A stretch of 7,668 nt of DNA, from assembly GCA_051008975.1 (NCBI GenBank), contig JBPCXA010000191.1, positions 1 to 7,668 of the forward strand. Reading direction: 5' to 3'. This stretch comes from Persebacter sp051008975 (GTDB lineage: Bacteria > Pseudomonadota > Gammaproteobacteria > Tethybacterales > Persebacteraceae). This document shows positions 1 through 6,812 of this stretch, piece after piece; position 1 is the stretch's first letter, and every line of letters begins with the position of its first letter. The notes beneath the pieces are model-generated. The model searched no databases, had not been told where the DNA came from, and was given only the letters and a program-made list of their open reading frames with translations. The position numbers and the translations under genes were made by a program.

Positions 1-344
1 TGGAAGGCGGCGAATTCTCCGCCCTCGCCGAAGAATTCGCGTCCGCCGGCGCCGTCGTCATCGGCGTCTCGCGCGATTCGGCGCGGTCGCACGAAAAATT
101 TCGCGCCAAATTCAACTACGCGCATCATCTGATTTCGGACGCGGACGAACTGCTGTGCGCGCAATTCGGCGTGATGAAAAACAAAACGATGTTCGGCAAA
201 CCGGCGCGCGGCGTCTCGCGCAGCACATTTTTAATTGACCGCGAAGGGCGGCTGGCGCGCGAATGGCGCGACATCAAAAACGCCGCGGGACACGCCGCCG
301 AAGTGCTGGATGCCGTCCGCGAAGTTTCCGGCGGCGGTCGCTGA
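1..344 (+). CDS. bcp: Bcp-type thioredoxin-dependent peroxiredoxin, 3' part (5' end outside window)
   Basis: This is the C-terminal ~113 residues of a thioredoxin-fold peroxidase that reduces hydroperoxides in the cytoplasm. The frame runs from position 3 to TGA at 342-344. Recognisable family blocks are GVSRDSARSHEKF (the 'ViGvS.D...H.kF' strand and helix), LISDADELLCAQFGV, and GVSRSTFLIDREG with the conserved Arg before the TFLID strand. By alignment with E. coli Bcp from memory, the peroxidatic Cys lies about three codons left of the window. The position of the E. coli resolving Cys (C50) is Gly here (EGGEF), while the Cys in DELLCAQFG matches E. coli C99. This suggests a 1-Cys-like or atypical resolving mechanism, which is inference. 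The mmsA-like gene follows after 38 bp on the same strand, so co-transcription is possible. The family call is firm; the missing N-terminus cannot be assessed. Confidence 0.9.
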   Translation, partial: EGGEFSALAEEFASAGAVVIGVSRDSARSHEKFRAKFNYAHHLISDADELLCAQFGVMKNKTMFGKPARGVSRSTFLIDREGRLAREWRDIKNAAGHAAEVLDAVREVSGGGR

Positions 345-352
345 TTTTGTCG

Positions 353-366
353 TCCGGCTTTCGCCG
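353..366. repeat. Fragment of the REP palindrome core in the bcp-mmsA gap
   Basis: TCCGGCTTTCGCCG here is a 14-nt exact match to the core of the 20-bp palindrome repeated four times at 6834-7083. The outer arms (ATT and GAAT) are not preserved, so it may be a decayed copy or a chance match in a genome rich in GGCGAA words. It lies 4 nt before the Shine-Dalgarno AGGAG of the next gene and can form only a short stem (CGGC/GCCG). Confidence 0.35.
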
Positions 367-382
367 AAAAAGGAGAAAAACA

Positions 383-1876
383 ATGCCCGAATATGTGCCG
401 ATGCTGATTAACGGGCGGTTCGTCAAAAGCCGCGCCGCCGATTCGGTCGCCGTCGTCAATCCGGCGAACCAGAAAGTTTTGGGCGAGACGCCGCTGTGTT
501 CCGCCGCCGAAATAGACGCCGCCGCGCGCGGCGCGAAGGCGGCGCAACTGCGGTGGCGCGACGCGCCGATTCCCGCGCGGATGCGGCTGATGCTGGAATA
601 TCAAAAATTGTTGAAGGATAATTTGCCGGCGCTGGCGAAAATTGTCGCCGAGGAAAACGGCAAAACTTTGGAAGACGCGAAGGGCGACGTATTTCGCGGC
701 ATAGAAGTCGCGGAGTTCGCCTGTTCGCTGCCGACGCTGCTGATGGGCGAGACCATTGAAAACGCCGCGACCGGGACGGACATCGCCAGTTTCCGCCAGC
801 CGCTCGGCGTGTGCGCGGGCGTCTGTCCGTTCAATTTTCCGGCGATGATTCCGCTGTGGATGTTTCCGCTGGCGATCGCTTGCGGCAACGGATTCGTGCT
901 GAAACCGTCCGAACGCGTACCGCTGACCGCGATAAAACTCGGCGAATTATTTATGAAAGCCGGCGCGCCGAAGGGACTTTTGCAAATCGTCCACGGCGGA
1001 CGCGAACAGGTGGATTTCATTCTGGCGCATCCGGATATTCGCGCCGTGTCGTTCGTCGGTTCGGTGCCGGCGGCGCGGCATGTCTATCGTACCGGCTGCT
1101 TTCATCTCAAAAGGGTGCAGGCGCTGGCGGGCGCGAAAAATCACATGATCGTAATGCCGGACGCCGACAAGGAACAGGCGATTAACGCGCTGGTCGGCGC
1201 CTCGTGCGGCGCGGCGGGACAGCGGTGCATGGCGATCAGCGCGGCGATTTTGGTGGGCGAAGCGAAGCGGTGGCTGCCCGACATCGCGCGGGCGATGAAA
1301 CAAATCCGCCCCGGCCATTGGCGCGACAAAAACGCGGCGTTCGGGCCGGTCATCAGTCCGGCGGCTTTGGCGCGCATTAAAGAAATTATTAAAGAAGGAA
1401 AACGCGAAGGCGCGCGTTGTCTGCTGGACGGCGCGAATTGCAAAGTTGCGGGCTGGCCGCGCGGCAACTGGCTCGGTCCGACATTGTTCGCCGGGGTGCG
1501 CCCCGAAATGCGCCTGTATCGCGAGGAAGTTTTCGGGCCGGTGCTGGCAACGATGGAGGCGAATTCTTTGGAGGACGCGATCGCCGTCGCCAACGCCAAC
1601 CCGTACGGCAACGGCGCGGCGATTTTTACGTCGTCCGGCGCGCACGCGCGCAAGTTCCAAAACCGCATAGAATCCGGACAAGTCGGAATCAATCTGCCGA
1701 TTCCGGTCGCGCTGCCGTTCTTTTCGTTCACCGGATGGAAGGGTTCGTTTTGCGGCGACCTGCACACCTACGGCAAGCAGGGCGTTTTGTTTTATACGGA
1801 GACGAAAACCGTCACTTCGCGCTGGCCCGAAAAGGCGGAACGCGGCGCGGCGAATATGACTATCCGGTTAAAATAA
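383..1876 (+). CDS. mmsA: Methylmalonate-semialdehyde dehydrogenase, CoA-acylating
   Basis: A 497-residue aldehyde dehydrogenase close to the usual MMSDH length (about 500). The family oxidises methylmalonate semialdehyde or malonate semialdehyde with NAD+ and CoA to propionyl-CoA or acetyl-CoA, in valine, beta-alanine and inositol breakdown. Visible signatures are GVCPFNFPAMIP (Asn151 of the oxyanion hole), AKNHMIVMPDAD (MMSDH-specific, replacing the general-base Glu motif of ordinary ALDHs), GAAGQRCMAIS with catalytic Cys282 (codon 1226-1228), REEVFGPVL, and the C-terminal FSFTGWKGSFCGDLHTYGKQG followed by FYTETKTVTSRWP. The ATG at 383 is chosen because AGGAG (371-375) sits 7 nt upstream and the protein then begins like the family (MLINGRFV). 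The frame is open upstream to 263, but that part overlaps bcp. Mild oddities: FVGSVPAA where FVGSTP.G is usual, and LAGAKNH for LGGAKNH. The class is secure; the exact substrate is inferred. Confidence 0.93.
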   Translation: MPEYVPMLINGRFVKSRAADSVAVVNPANQKVLGETPLCSAAEIDAAARGAKAAQLRWRDAPIPARMRLMLEYQKLLKDNLPALAKIVAEENGKTLEDAKGDVFRGIEVAEFACSLPTLLMGETIENAATGTDIASFRQPLGVCAGVCPFNFPAMIPLWMFPLAIACGNGFVLKPSERVPLTAIKLGELFMKAGAPKGLLQIVHGGREQVDFILAHPDIRAVSFVGSVPAARHVYRTGCFHLKRVQALAGAKNHMIVMPDADKEQAINALVGASCGAAGQRCMAISAAILVGEAKRWLPDIARAMKQIRPGHWRDKNAAFGPVISPAALARIKEIIKEGKREGARCLLDGANCKVAGWPRGNWLGPTLFAGVRPEMRLYREEVFGPVLATMEANSLEDAIAVANANPYGNGAAIFTSSGAHARKFQNRIESGQVGINLPIPVALPFFSFTGWKGSFCGDLHTYGKQGVLFYTETKTVTSRWPEKAERGAANMTIRLK

Positions 1877-1879
1877 CCG

Positions 1880-1893
1880 CCCCCCCCCCCCCC
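1880..1893. repeat. Homopolymer run of 14 C
   Basis: Fourteen consecutive C lie 4 nt after the mmsA stop codon, in the 61-bp gap between two convergent genes. The palindrome CGGTTA-AAA-TAACCG (1865-1879), which spans the mmsA stop, abuts it. Runs this long are slippage-prone. Because this one is outside both coding regions, length change would not alter a reading frame, though it could affect 3' ends. A second run, of 15 G, is at 7315-7329. Confidence 0.95.
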
Positions 1894-1937
1894 TCTGTTA
1901 TTTCCGGAAAGGCGTTTCGCGGCGCGGATTTGTCGCT

Positions 1938-2396
1938 TTATTTTTTCCAAATGCCGCGGCGTTTTTTGCGCGCGCGTTCTTCGGCGGCGTCCAAACGCGC
2001 GGGAGAAACGAACGGCTCGCAACCGGCGGAATAACGTTTGTAATGTTTCGCGCCGCCTTGTCGCACCATTTGTTCGTCCACCGAAACGCCCTTGGCCGCA
2101 AACATCACCGCGACTTTGCGCCGGTATTTGTCGGTGTACACGACATTTGCGCGGACTTGACCTTTTCCGAGCAGCCGTTTCAGCATCCGCGTCGCATGGC
2201 GATAATACGGCTGATTGTGTTCCGGCGCCTGAATGCCGCACAGGCGGAATTTTAGATTTCCGTAATGGACGGTGTCGCCGTCCACCACGCGCATTTTTGA
2301 CGAGGACGCGTTCAACGTATAAGTTTTCGCCGCCGCGCCGTTATGAATAAAAACGGCGGCGAGAACGAAAACCGCGCGTCTAATCAATTTGCGCAT
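1938..2396 (-). CDS. Exported thermonuclease-like (SNase fold) protein
   Basis: A 152-residue protein of the staphylococcal nuclease-like (TNase) family, predicted to be exported and to cleave nucleic acid. Residues 1-23 form a Sec signal peptide (MRKLIRR, hydrophobic core AVFVLAAVF, AAA before KTY). The OB-fold core follows: RVVDGDTV (D39, D41, T42), FRLCGIQAPE (R51, E59), TDKYRRKVAVMF (R93) and VDEQMVRQGGAKHYKRYS. By recalled alignment with S. aureus nuclease, D21, R35, E43 and R87 are kept, but the calcium ligand D40 is Gln56 and T41 is Ala57, so metal use may differ. The tail is very basic and ends GIWKK. The start at 2396 has GGAG 5 nt upstream and gives a clean signal peptide. An in-frame Met 20 codons earlier lies inside aceB. 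It overlaps aceB by 17 bp, so translational coupling is likely. No T-rich terminator hairpin is seen after its stop. Confidence 0.85.
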   Translation of the reverse strand: MRKLIRRAVFVLAAVFIHNGAAAKTYTLNASSSKMRVVDGDTVHYGNLKFRLCGIQAPEHNQPYYRHATRMLKRLLGKGQVRANVVYTDKYRRKVAVMFAAKGVSVDEQMVRQGGAKHYKRYSAGCEPFVSPARLDAAEERARKKRRGIWKK

Positions 2397-3945
2397 AGAT
2401 CTCCGCGGTGAGAAAATCGGCGATCGTTTCGTTCGTCGCCAGCGATTCCAAAACATCGGCGGCTTCGGACAATCGCGGATGTTCGCTTTCTTCGGCGATG
2501 CCGTTCACCGCCGCCTGCAGACGGTTCGCGAACAGCGAGGCGGTAATTTTCCGCCCGTCCGCCAGCGTCGTCGGATAGCGCATCCACTGCCACAGCTGCG
2601 CGCGCGCGATTTCGGCGGTGGCGGCGTCCTCCATCATATTGAAAATCGGCACCGCCCCGGCGCCGCCCAGCCACGCCGAAATGTAGCGCAGCGCCACCTG
2701 AATGTTGTTGTCGAATCCCTCCGCCGTAATGTCGCCGTCCGGCGCGGCGAGCAGCTGCGCCGCCTTTTGCGGCGGCGGCGGCGGCGCGTCCTTTTGGTGC
2801 ATCCCCGGCATAATCGAATCAAACACTTCGGCGGCGATCGGAATCAGCCCCGGATGCGCCACCCAGGTGCCGTCGTGGCCGTTTTTCGCCTCGCGCTCCT
2901 TGTCTTCGCGCACTTTTTGCATCGCCGCGCGGTTGGCGTCCTCGTCGCCGCGAATCGGAATGAACGCCGACATTCCGCCCATCGCGTGCGCGCCGCGACG
3001 GTGACAGGTGCCGACCAGTTCCAGCGAATAGGAATTGAGAAAGGGAACCGCCATCGTCACCCGCGCGCGCTGCGGCAAAACATGCGCGGGATGGGCGGCG
3101 AGCGTCTTGATATAGGAAAAAATATAGTCCCACCGCCCGCAATTCAGCCCGACCAGCCGCCCGCGCATCGCGTGCAAAATTTCGTGCATTTGGAAGACCG
3201 CCGGCAGCGTTTCCACGAGCAGCGTCGCCTTCGCGCAATTCGCCGGCAGTCCGAGCGTTTTCTCGGCGAATTCCATCACCTCGTTCCACAGCGCCGCCTC
3301 GCGCCAATGCTCGGTCTTCGGAAGATAAAAGAACGGGCCGCGCCCCTTGTCGTGCAAAATTCTCGCGGAATGGAAAAAGAACATCGCAAAATCGGCGAAC
3401 GCCCCGGCGATCGGACGCCCCTTCCACAGAATATTTTTTTCCGGCAGATGCCAGCCGCGCGGACGGACGACGAGCTCGCACCGATGATCGGGATTGAGCG
3501 CGTACGATTTGCCGGTCGCCGCGTCGGTCATTTCGCATTTTCCGCGCGCGGCGTCCCGCAACGCCTGATAGCCGGAAACGATGTTTTGCCGGGTCGGCGA
3601 CATGGAATCCTCCAAATCCGCCATGAACACCTTCGCCGGGGAGTTGAGCGCCTGAATGATTTTTTTGCGCTCGGCCGGGGCGGTGATTTCCACGCGCCGG
3701 TCTTCCAGCACCGGCGGCGGCGGCGCGACCCGCCATTCGGATTCGCGCAACTCCCGCGTTTCGGACAAAAAGCCGGGCAGCGCGCCGTCGTCAAACCGCC
3801 GCTGCGCCTCCCGGCGGGCGTCCAGCAGCGTGTCGCGGCGCGCGCCGAAACGGGCGACAATCGCCTCCAAAAACGCGACCGCCTCGGGGGTGAAAATGTC
3901 GGGACACCATTCGTCAAAACTGGCGCGATCTTTGATTTCCAGCAT
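2380..3945 (-). CDS. aceB: Malate synthase A
   Basis: A 521-residue malate synthase (E. coli AceB is 533). It condenses glyoxylate with acetyl-CoA to malate in the glyoxylate bypass, in the cytoplasm. Ordered signatures are KVFMADLEDSMSPT (104-117), VVRPRGWHL (catalytic Arg161), LVETLPAVFQMHEIL (metal ligand Glu245), GLNCGRWDYIFSYIK (metal ligand Asp273), NGHDGTWVAHPGLIPIA and FNMMEDAATAEIARAQLWQW (general base Asp440). The start at 3945 has GGAG (3955-3958) 9 nt upstream, and the stop is TAG at 2380. Departures from the usual family text are RGR before LVGLN where RDH is common, SPTR for SPTW, and five Pro codons at residues 388-392 in a linker. It is transcribed divergently from an acetate-type symporter, fitting C2 assimilation. 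The SNase-like gene begins inside its last codons. No isocitrate lyase gene is in the window. Confidence 0.96.
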   Translation of the reverse strand: MLEIKDRASFDEWCPDIFTPEAVAFLEAIVARFGARRDTLLDARREAQRRFDDGALPGFLSETRELRESEWRVAPPPPVLEDRRVEITAPAERKKIIQALNSPAKVFMADLEDSMSPTRQNIVSGYQALRDAARGKCEMTDAATGKSYALNPDHRCELVVRPRGWHLPEKNILWKGRPIAGAFADFAMFFFHSARILHDKGRGPFFYLPKTEHWREAALWNEVMEFAEKTLGLPANCAKATLLVETLPAVFQMHEILHAMRGRLVGLNCGRWDYIFSYIKTLAAHPAHVLPQRARVTMAVPFLNSYSLELVGTCHRRGAHAMGGMSAFIPIRGDEDANRAAMQKVREDKEREAKNGHDGTWVAHPGLIPIAAEVFDSIMPGMHQKDAPPPPPQKAAQLLAAPDGDITAEGFDNNIQVALRYISAWLGGAGAVPIFNMMEDAATAEIARAQLWQWMRYPTTLADGRKITASLFANRLQAAVNGIAEESEHPRLSEAADVLESLATNETIADFLTAEIYAQID

Positions 3946-3995
3946 ATCTTTTTTCTCCGGAGGGAAACAGGAGACGGAATTTTACCCGATTCCGC

Positions 3996-4042
3996 CCCGT
4001 CCGGCGAAAAATGTCGGACGGCGGGCGAATTTTTTTTTCGCC
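3996..4042. promoter_or_regulatory. Palindromes in the aceB / symporter divergent region
   Basis: The 229-bp gap between the divergent starts (3946-4174) contains two dyads. CCGTCCG and CGGACGG form a 7-bp stem around an 11-nt loop (about 3997-4020). GGCGAA (4024-4029) and TTCGCC (4037-4042) form a 6-bp stem with a loop of 7 T. Between these and the symporter start lies an AT-rich island (about 4028-4096), unusual for this GC-rich window. The dyads could be operators for divergent control or remnants of REP-like repeats, since the second arm shares TTCGCCGGA with them. On the minus strand, TAAAAT (3970-3975) is a weak candidate aceB -10 box without a convincing -35. Confidence 0.35.
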
Positions 4043-4065
4043 GGAGGGAAAATTTTTGTAAATTT

Positions 4066-4096
4066 TTGGATTTATTTGGAGATTATGTGGTATATT
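4066..4096 (+). promoter_or_regulatory. Candidate promoter for the symporter operon
   Basis: TATATT (4091-4096) is preceded by TGG at 4088-4090, giving an extended -10 (TGn-TATATT). TTGGAT at 4066-4071 is a possible -35 at a long 19-nt spacing, which the extended -10 could tolerate. It sits in an AT-rich patch 78 nt before the small-subunit ATG. Transcription would start near 4103, at the base of the leader hairpin at 4101-4130. Confidence 0.5.
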
Positions 4097-4100
4097 GCAG

Positions 4101-4130
4101 GGAACGGCGGTTTTCGCCGCGGACGGTTCC
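4101..4130 (+). other. Leader hairpin of the symporter mRNA
   Basis: A two-tier inverted repeat: outer GGAA/TTCC (4101-4104 with 4127-4130) and inner CGGCG/CGCCG (4105-4109 with 4115-4119) closing a GTTTT loop, with an unpaired stretch on the 3' side. It lies at the predicted 5' end of the transcript and does not cover the ribosome site at 4165-4169, so a role in mRNA stability is more likely than translation control. Confidence 0.35.
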
Positions 4131-4174
4131 GGGGCGGAATCGTGTTATTTTTACCGAAAAAACGGGAGGATGGA

Positions 4175-4498
4175 ATGAACGAAGATCGACAAAATCCGCG
4201 AAACGAGCTAAACGCCGCCCGCGAAGCGCATTGGCCGCGCACCCGCCGCCTGATGTTTCTGACGCTCGGCGTCTGGTTCGTATTCAGTTATCTGGTGCAT
4301 TGGTTCGCCGATGCGCTGAACGGCGCGTCCTTTCTCGGCTTCCCGCTGGGCTTTTATATGGCCGCGCAGGGGTCGCTGATTGTCTTCGTCGTCCTGCTGT
4401 TCTGGTTCGCCGCCGCGCAGGACAAAATCGACCGGGAATGCGGCGTCCAGGAACTGGACGACAAGCCGGACGTGGAAAAGCAGGATCATTTTGAATAA
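4175..4498 (+). CDS. Sodium:solute symporter small subunit (DUF4212 / TIGR03647 type)
   Basis: A 107-residue protein with two predicted membrane helices, LMFLTLGVWFVFSYLVHWFA (about 26-45) and LGFYMAAQGSLIVFVVLLFWFA (about 58-79). The N-terminus is charged (NPRNELNAAREAHWPRTRR) and the C-terminal tail is acidic. This layout, and its place just before a VC_2705-type symporter, match the TIGR03647 small-subunit family. Its role is presumed accessory to the large subunit; the mechanism is not established. GGAGG (4165-4169) is 5 nt before the ATG at 4175. Another ATG at 4170 is in a different frame. The frame stays open far upstream, but only this start has a ribosome site and family-like N-terminus. 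The large subunit begins 26 nt after its stop, so the two are almost certainly one operon. Confidence 0.88.
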   Translation: MNEDRQNPRNELNAAREAHWPRTRRLMFLTLGVWFVFSYLVHWFADALNGASFLGFPLGFYMAAQGSLIVFVVLLFWFAAAQDKIDRECGVQELDDKPDVEKQDHFE

Positions 4499-4524
4499 GC
4501 CGGAAGCGGCGAAAGGAGAATCCA

Positions 4525-6354
4525 ATGCTCAAAGGCAAATTTATTGACAATATCGGCAAGGTATACGGGCTGTATACCGGCGGATTTCTCGCGTTCGTCG
4601 TGCTGATGGCGCTGATGGAGCGCGCCGGCGTCTCGGCGGAGGCGATCGGCATCATGTTCGTCGCGTTCACCATCGCCATTTACGCGGTCATCGGCTGGCT
4701 GTCGCGCACGATGCATGTGGACGCCTATTATGTCGCCGGGCGGCAGGTGCCGACGGTCTACAACGGCATGGCGACGGCGGCGGACTGGATGTCCGGCGCG
4801 TCTTTCGTGGCGCTGGCGGGCGGCGTATATTTCGGCGGACACGGCTATCTCGCGTTCATCGTCGGCTGGACCGGCGGCTATGTACTTGTGGCGTCGCTGA
4901 TGGCGCCGTATTTGCGTAAATTCGGCTGCTACACGGTGCCGGATTTTGTCGGCACCCGCTACGGCGGCAATATCGCGCGTTTTTGCGCCGTCGTCGTGCT
5001 GGTCGTCGCGTCGTTCACGTACGTGACGGCGCAAATTAACGCCACCGGCACAATCGCCGCCCGGGCGCTGCAAATTCCGTTTGAGGTGGGCGTATGGTTC
5101 GGGCTTCTGGGCATTCTTTTGTGTTCGATGCTGGGCGGCATGCGCGCGGTGACCTGGACGCAGGTGGCGCAGTATATCGTCCTGATTTTCGCCTATCTCG
5201 TGCCGGTCATTTGGATGTCCAACAAGCAGGGATTCGGCGTCATTCCGCATTTCGGCTACGGCGAGGCGGTGGCGAAACTCCACGAAGTTTTGGAGCCGAT
5301 GCACCAGGTCGGCGAGTTGAAACCGTCGGCGGAGGCGCTCGCCGAAACGAAGGGATTGAAGGCGCTGACGACTCCGCATGCGGCGGCGGGCGAATCGCTG
5401 ATGGCGAAATGGAAATTCGTCACGCTGGTGCTGTGTATGATGCTGGGGACGGCGTCTTTGCCGCATATTTTGATGCGCTATTTTACGACCCCTTCGGTGC
5501 GTTCCGCGCGCCAGTCGGTGGCGTGGTCGCTGTTTTTCATCTTTCTGCTGTATTTCACCGCCCCGGCGCTGGCGACTTTGACGAAGCTGCAGCTGCTGGA
5601 CCCGGATTTGTCCACCAGCATCGTCGGCAAATCGATCGCCGACATTCTCGCGCTGGACTGGGTGGAAAAATGGTCTTCGGTCGGCTTTCTGAGGATCATA
5701 GACGGCAACGGCGACGGCATTCTGCAGATCAACGAATTCTTTATGCGCACCGGCATTGTCGTGCTGGCGACGCCCGAAATCGCCGGACTGCCCTATGTCA
5801 TTTCCGGGCTTGTCGCGGCGGGCGGAATGGCGGCGGCGATGTCCACGGCGGACGGGCTGCTGCTGGCGATCGCCAACGCGCTGTCGCATGATTTGTATTA
5901 CAAAATCATAGACCCCAAGGCCGACACGCGCCACCGCCTCATTGTCGCCCGCGTTTTGCTGGTCGTCATCGGCGCGGCGGGCGCGCTGGTCGCCAGCTTA
6001 AAACTCACCGGCATTTTGGGCGCGGTGGCGTGGGCGTTTAATTTTGCAAACTCCGGCTTGTTTTTCCCGCTGGTTCTCGGAGTATGGTGGAAGCGCGCGA
6101 ACACGGCGGGGGCGATTGCCGGAATGGCCGGCGGTTTGTTGTCCGGCACCGCCTACCTTATTTATGTGCAGACCGGCGGCGAGCCGTGGCTGGGGCTGGA
6201 CGGACTGCGATTCGGCGTCGTCGGAATGACCGTCAGTTTGGTGTTGATGGTCGCCGTCACTCTGGCGACCGCCGAGCCGGACGAAGAAACGCAGCGGATG
6301 GTGGACCAAATCCGCGTGCCGCGCGGCAAGGCGGTGCTGGCGGCGGAACACTAA
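4525..6354 (+). CDS. Sodium:solute symporter large subunit, VC_2705 subfamily (acetate-permease-like)
   Basis: A 609-residue inner-membrane transporter of the SSS family (LeuT fold), expected to import a small carboxylate such as acetate with Na+. Hydrophobic helices run throughout. Family text includes DAYYVAGRQVPTVYNGMATAADWMSGASF (66-94), GWTGGYVLVASLMAPYLRKFGCYTVPDFVGTRYG (114-147), RAVTWTQVAQYIVL (207-220), ATPEIAGLPYVISGLVAAGGMAAAMSTADGLLLAIANALSHDLYYK (415-460) and VLGVWWKRANTAGAIAGMAGG (518-537). Before the 415-460 block is DGNGDGILQINE (393-404), which has the spacing of an EF-hand calcium loop. AGGAG (4514-4518) lies 6 nt before the ATG. It is paired with the DUF4212 subunit upstream and divergent from aceB, supporting a C2 or short-acid substrate. 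I avoid the symbol actP because substrate identity is inferred. Confidence 0.92.
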   Translation: MLKGKFIDNIGKVYGLYTGGFLAFVVLMALMERAGVSAEAIGIMFVAFTIAIYAVIGWLSRTMHVDAYYVAGRQVPTVYNGMATAADWMSGASFVALAGGVYFGGHGYLAFIVGWTGGYVLVASLMAPYLRKFGCYTVPDFVGTRYGGNIARFCAVVVLVVASFTYVTAQINATGTIAARALQIPFEVGVWFGLLGILLCSMLGGMRAVTWTQVAQYIVLIFAYLVPVIWMSNKQGFGVIPHFGYGEAVAKLHEVLEPMHQVGELKPSAEALAETKGLKALTTPHAAAGESLMAKWKFVTLVLCMMLGTASLPHILMRYFTTPSVRSARQSVAWSLFFIFLLYFTAPALATLTKLQLLDPDLSTSIVGKSIADILALDWVEKWSSVGFLRIIDGNGDGILQINEFFMRTGIVVLATPEIAGLPYVISGLVAAGGMAAAMSTADGLLLAIANALSHDLYYKIIDPKADTRHRLIVARVLLVVIGAAGALVASLKLTGILGAVAWAFNFANSGLFFPLVLGVWWKRANTAGAIAGMAGGLLSGTAYLIYVQTGGEPWLGLDGLRFGVVGMTVSLVLMVAVTLATAEPDEETQRMVDQIRVPRGKAVLAAEH

Positions 6355-6374
6355 TCCGCCGCGCGGCGAAAACG

Positions 6375-6401
6375 GCGCCGCGGACGACACGTCCGCGGCG
6401 C
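6375..6401 (+). terminator. Strong 11-bp hairpin after the symporter operon
   Basis: GCGCCGCGGAC (6375-6385) and GTCCGCGGCGC (6391-6401) are perfect complements around a GACAC loop. It starts 20 nt after the symporter stop. No T-run follows (GTCGTTGCC), so it is not a classical intrinsic terminator. It may instead stabilise the 3' end or separate expression of the next gene, 23 nt further on. Confidence 0.5.
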
Positions 6402-6424
6402 GTCGTTGCCGCGAAATCGGCGGA

Positions 6425-6790
6425 ATGACGGCGTTTCCCATTCCGCTGTGGGCGGTCGCGCTGGATTATTTGCTCGGCGCGGTCATGTGGACTTTGATCG
6501 GACGCGCCGGGATGAACATTTTCTTGCGCGAAGATTCGGGCTTTTTTTTCATGCGGTTTTTCGTCCGCGCGACGGAGCCGTTGTTGCGGGCGTTCGCGCC
6601 GATTACGCCGGGTTTTCTCGCGCGACCGCTTTTGCCGTTGTATGTGGCGTGGTTTTTTTACATGTTTCGTTTTTATCTGATGCCGCTGCTGCTCGGCTAT
6701 TCGGTGTTCGGCGTACTGTCGTTTCCGTTGGAGGGCGCGATCGCCGAAATATTGTACGACATCTACAAAAATCTGGCGGCGTATTTTTAA
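6425..6790 (+). CDS. Small YggT-like integral membrane protein
   Basis: A 121-residue hydrophobic protein. Helix 1 is about residues 7-27 (PLWAVALDYLLGAVMWTLIGR). It is followed by a loop and the block RFFVRATEPLLRAFAPITPGFLARP (44-68), then a long hydrophobic stretch at 69-95 containing FFYMFRFYLMP, and a short amphipathic C-terminus. The 'R-x-TEPLLR-x-x-P-I-x-P' block with flanking helices recalls YggT family proteins, implicated in membrane or cell-envelope processes, but I cannot confirm this without a profile search. The start at 6425 has only a poor ribosome site (CGGCGGA directly before ATG), so expression may be low or coupled. It ends TAA at 6790 and is followed immediately by the REP-like cluster. 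It could be an unrelated small membrane protein. Confidence 0.6.
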   Translation: MTAFPIPLWAVALDYLLGAVMWTLIGRAGMNIFLREDSGFFFMRFFVRATEPLLRAFAPITPGFLARPLLPLYVAWFFYMFRFYLMPLLLGYSVFGVLSFPLEGAIAEILYDIYKNLAAYF

Positions 6791-6812
6791 GACGCGCCAA
6801 TTTCCGCCGCTC

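Noticed and set aside
263..382. A 40-residue N-terminal extension of the aldehyde dehydrogenase
   Set aside because: It overlaps the bcp coding end, is Arg-rich and unlike the family. The ATG at 383 has a well-spaced AGGAG.
2397..2456. A 20-residue N-terminal extension of the SNase-like protein
   Set aside because: It would lie inside aceB and place charged residues before the signal peptide. The ATG at 2396 has GGAG at good spacing and gives a clean signal sequence.
3656..4174. A long upstream extension of the DUF4212 frame
   Set aside because: It runs through aceB in antisense and the promoter region. The ATG at 4175 with GGAGG fits the family length.
2389..4494. A 701-codon open frame on the plus strand across aceB
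   Set aside because: It is antisense to a complete malate synthase with intact catalytic motifs. The translation is Arg- and Gly-rich and low in family-like text, as expected for a shadow frame in GC-rich DNA.
4486..5934. A 482-codon minus-strand frame across the symporter
   Set aside because: It is antisense to the clear SSS-family transporter, and its Arg/His/Gln-rich composition is typical of a shadow frame.
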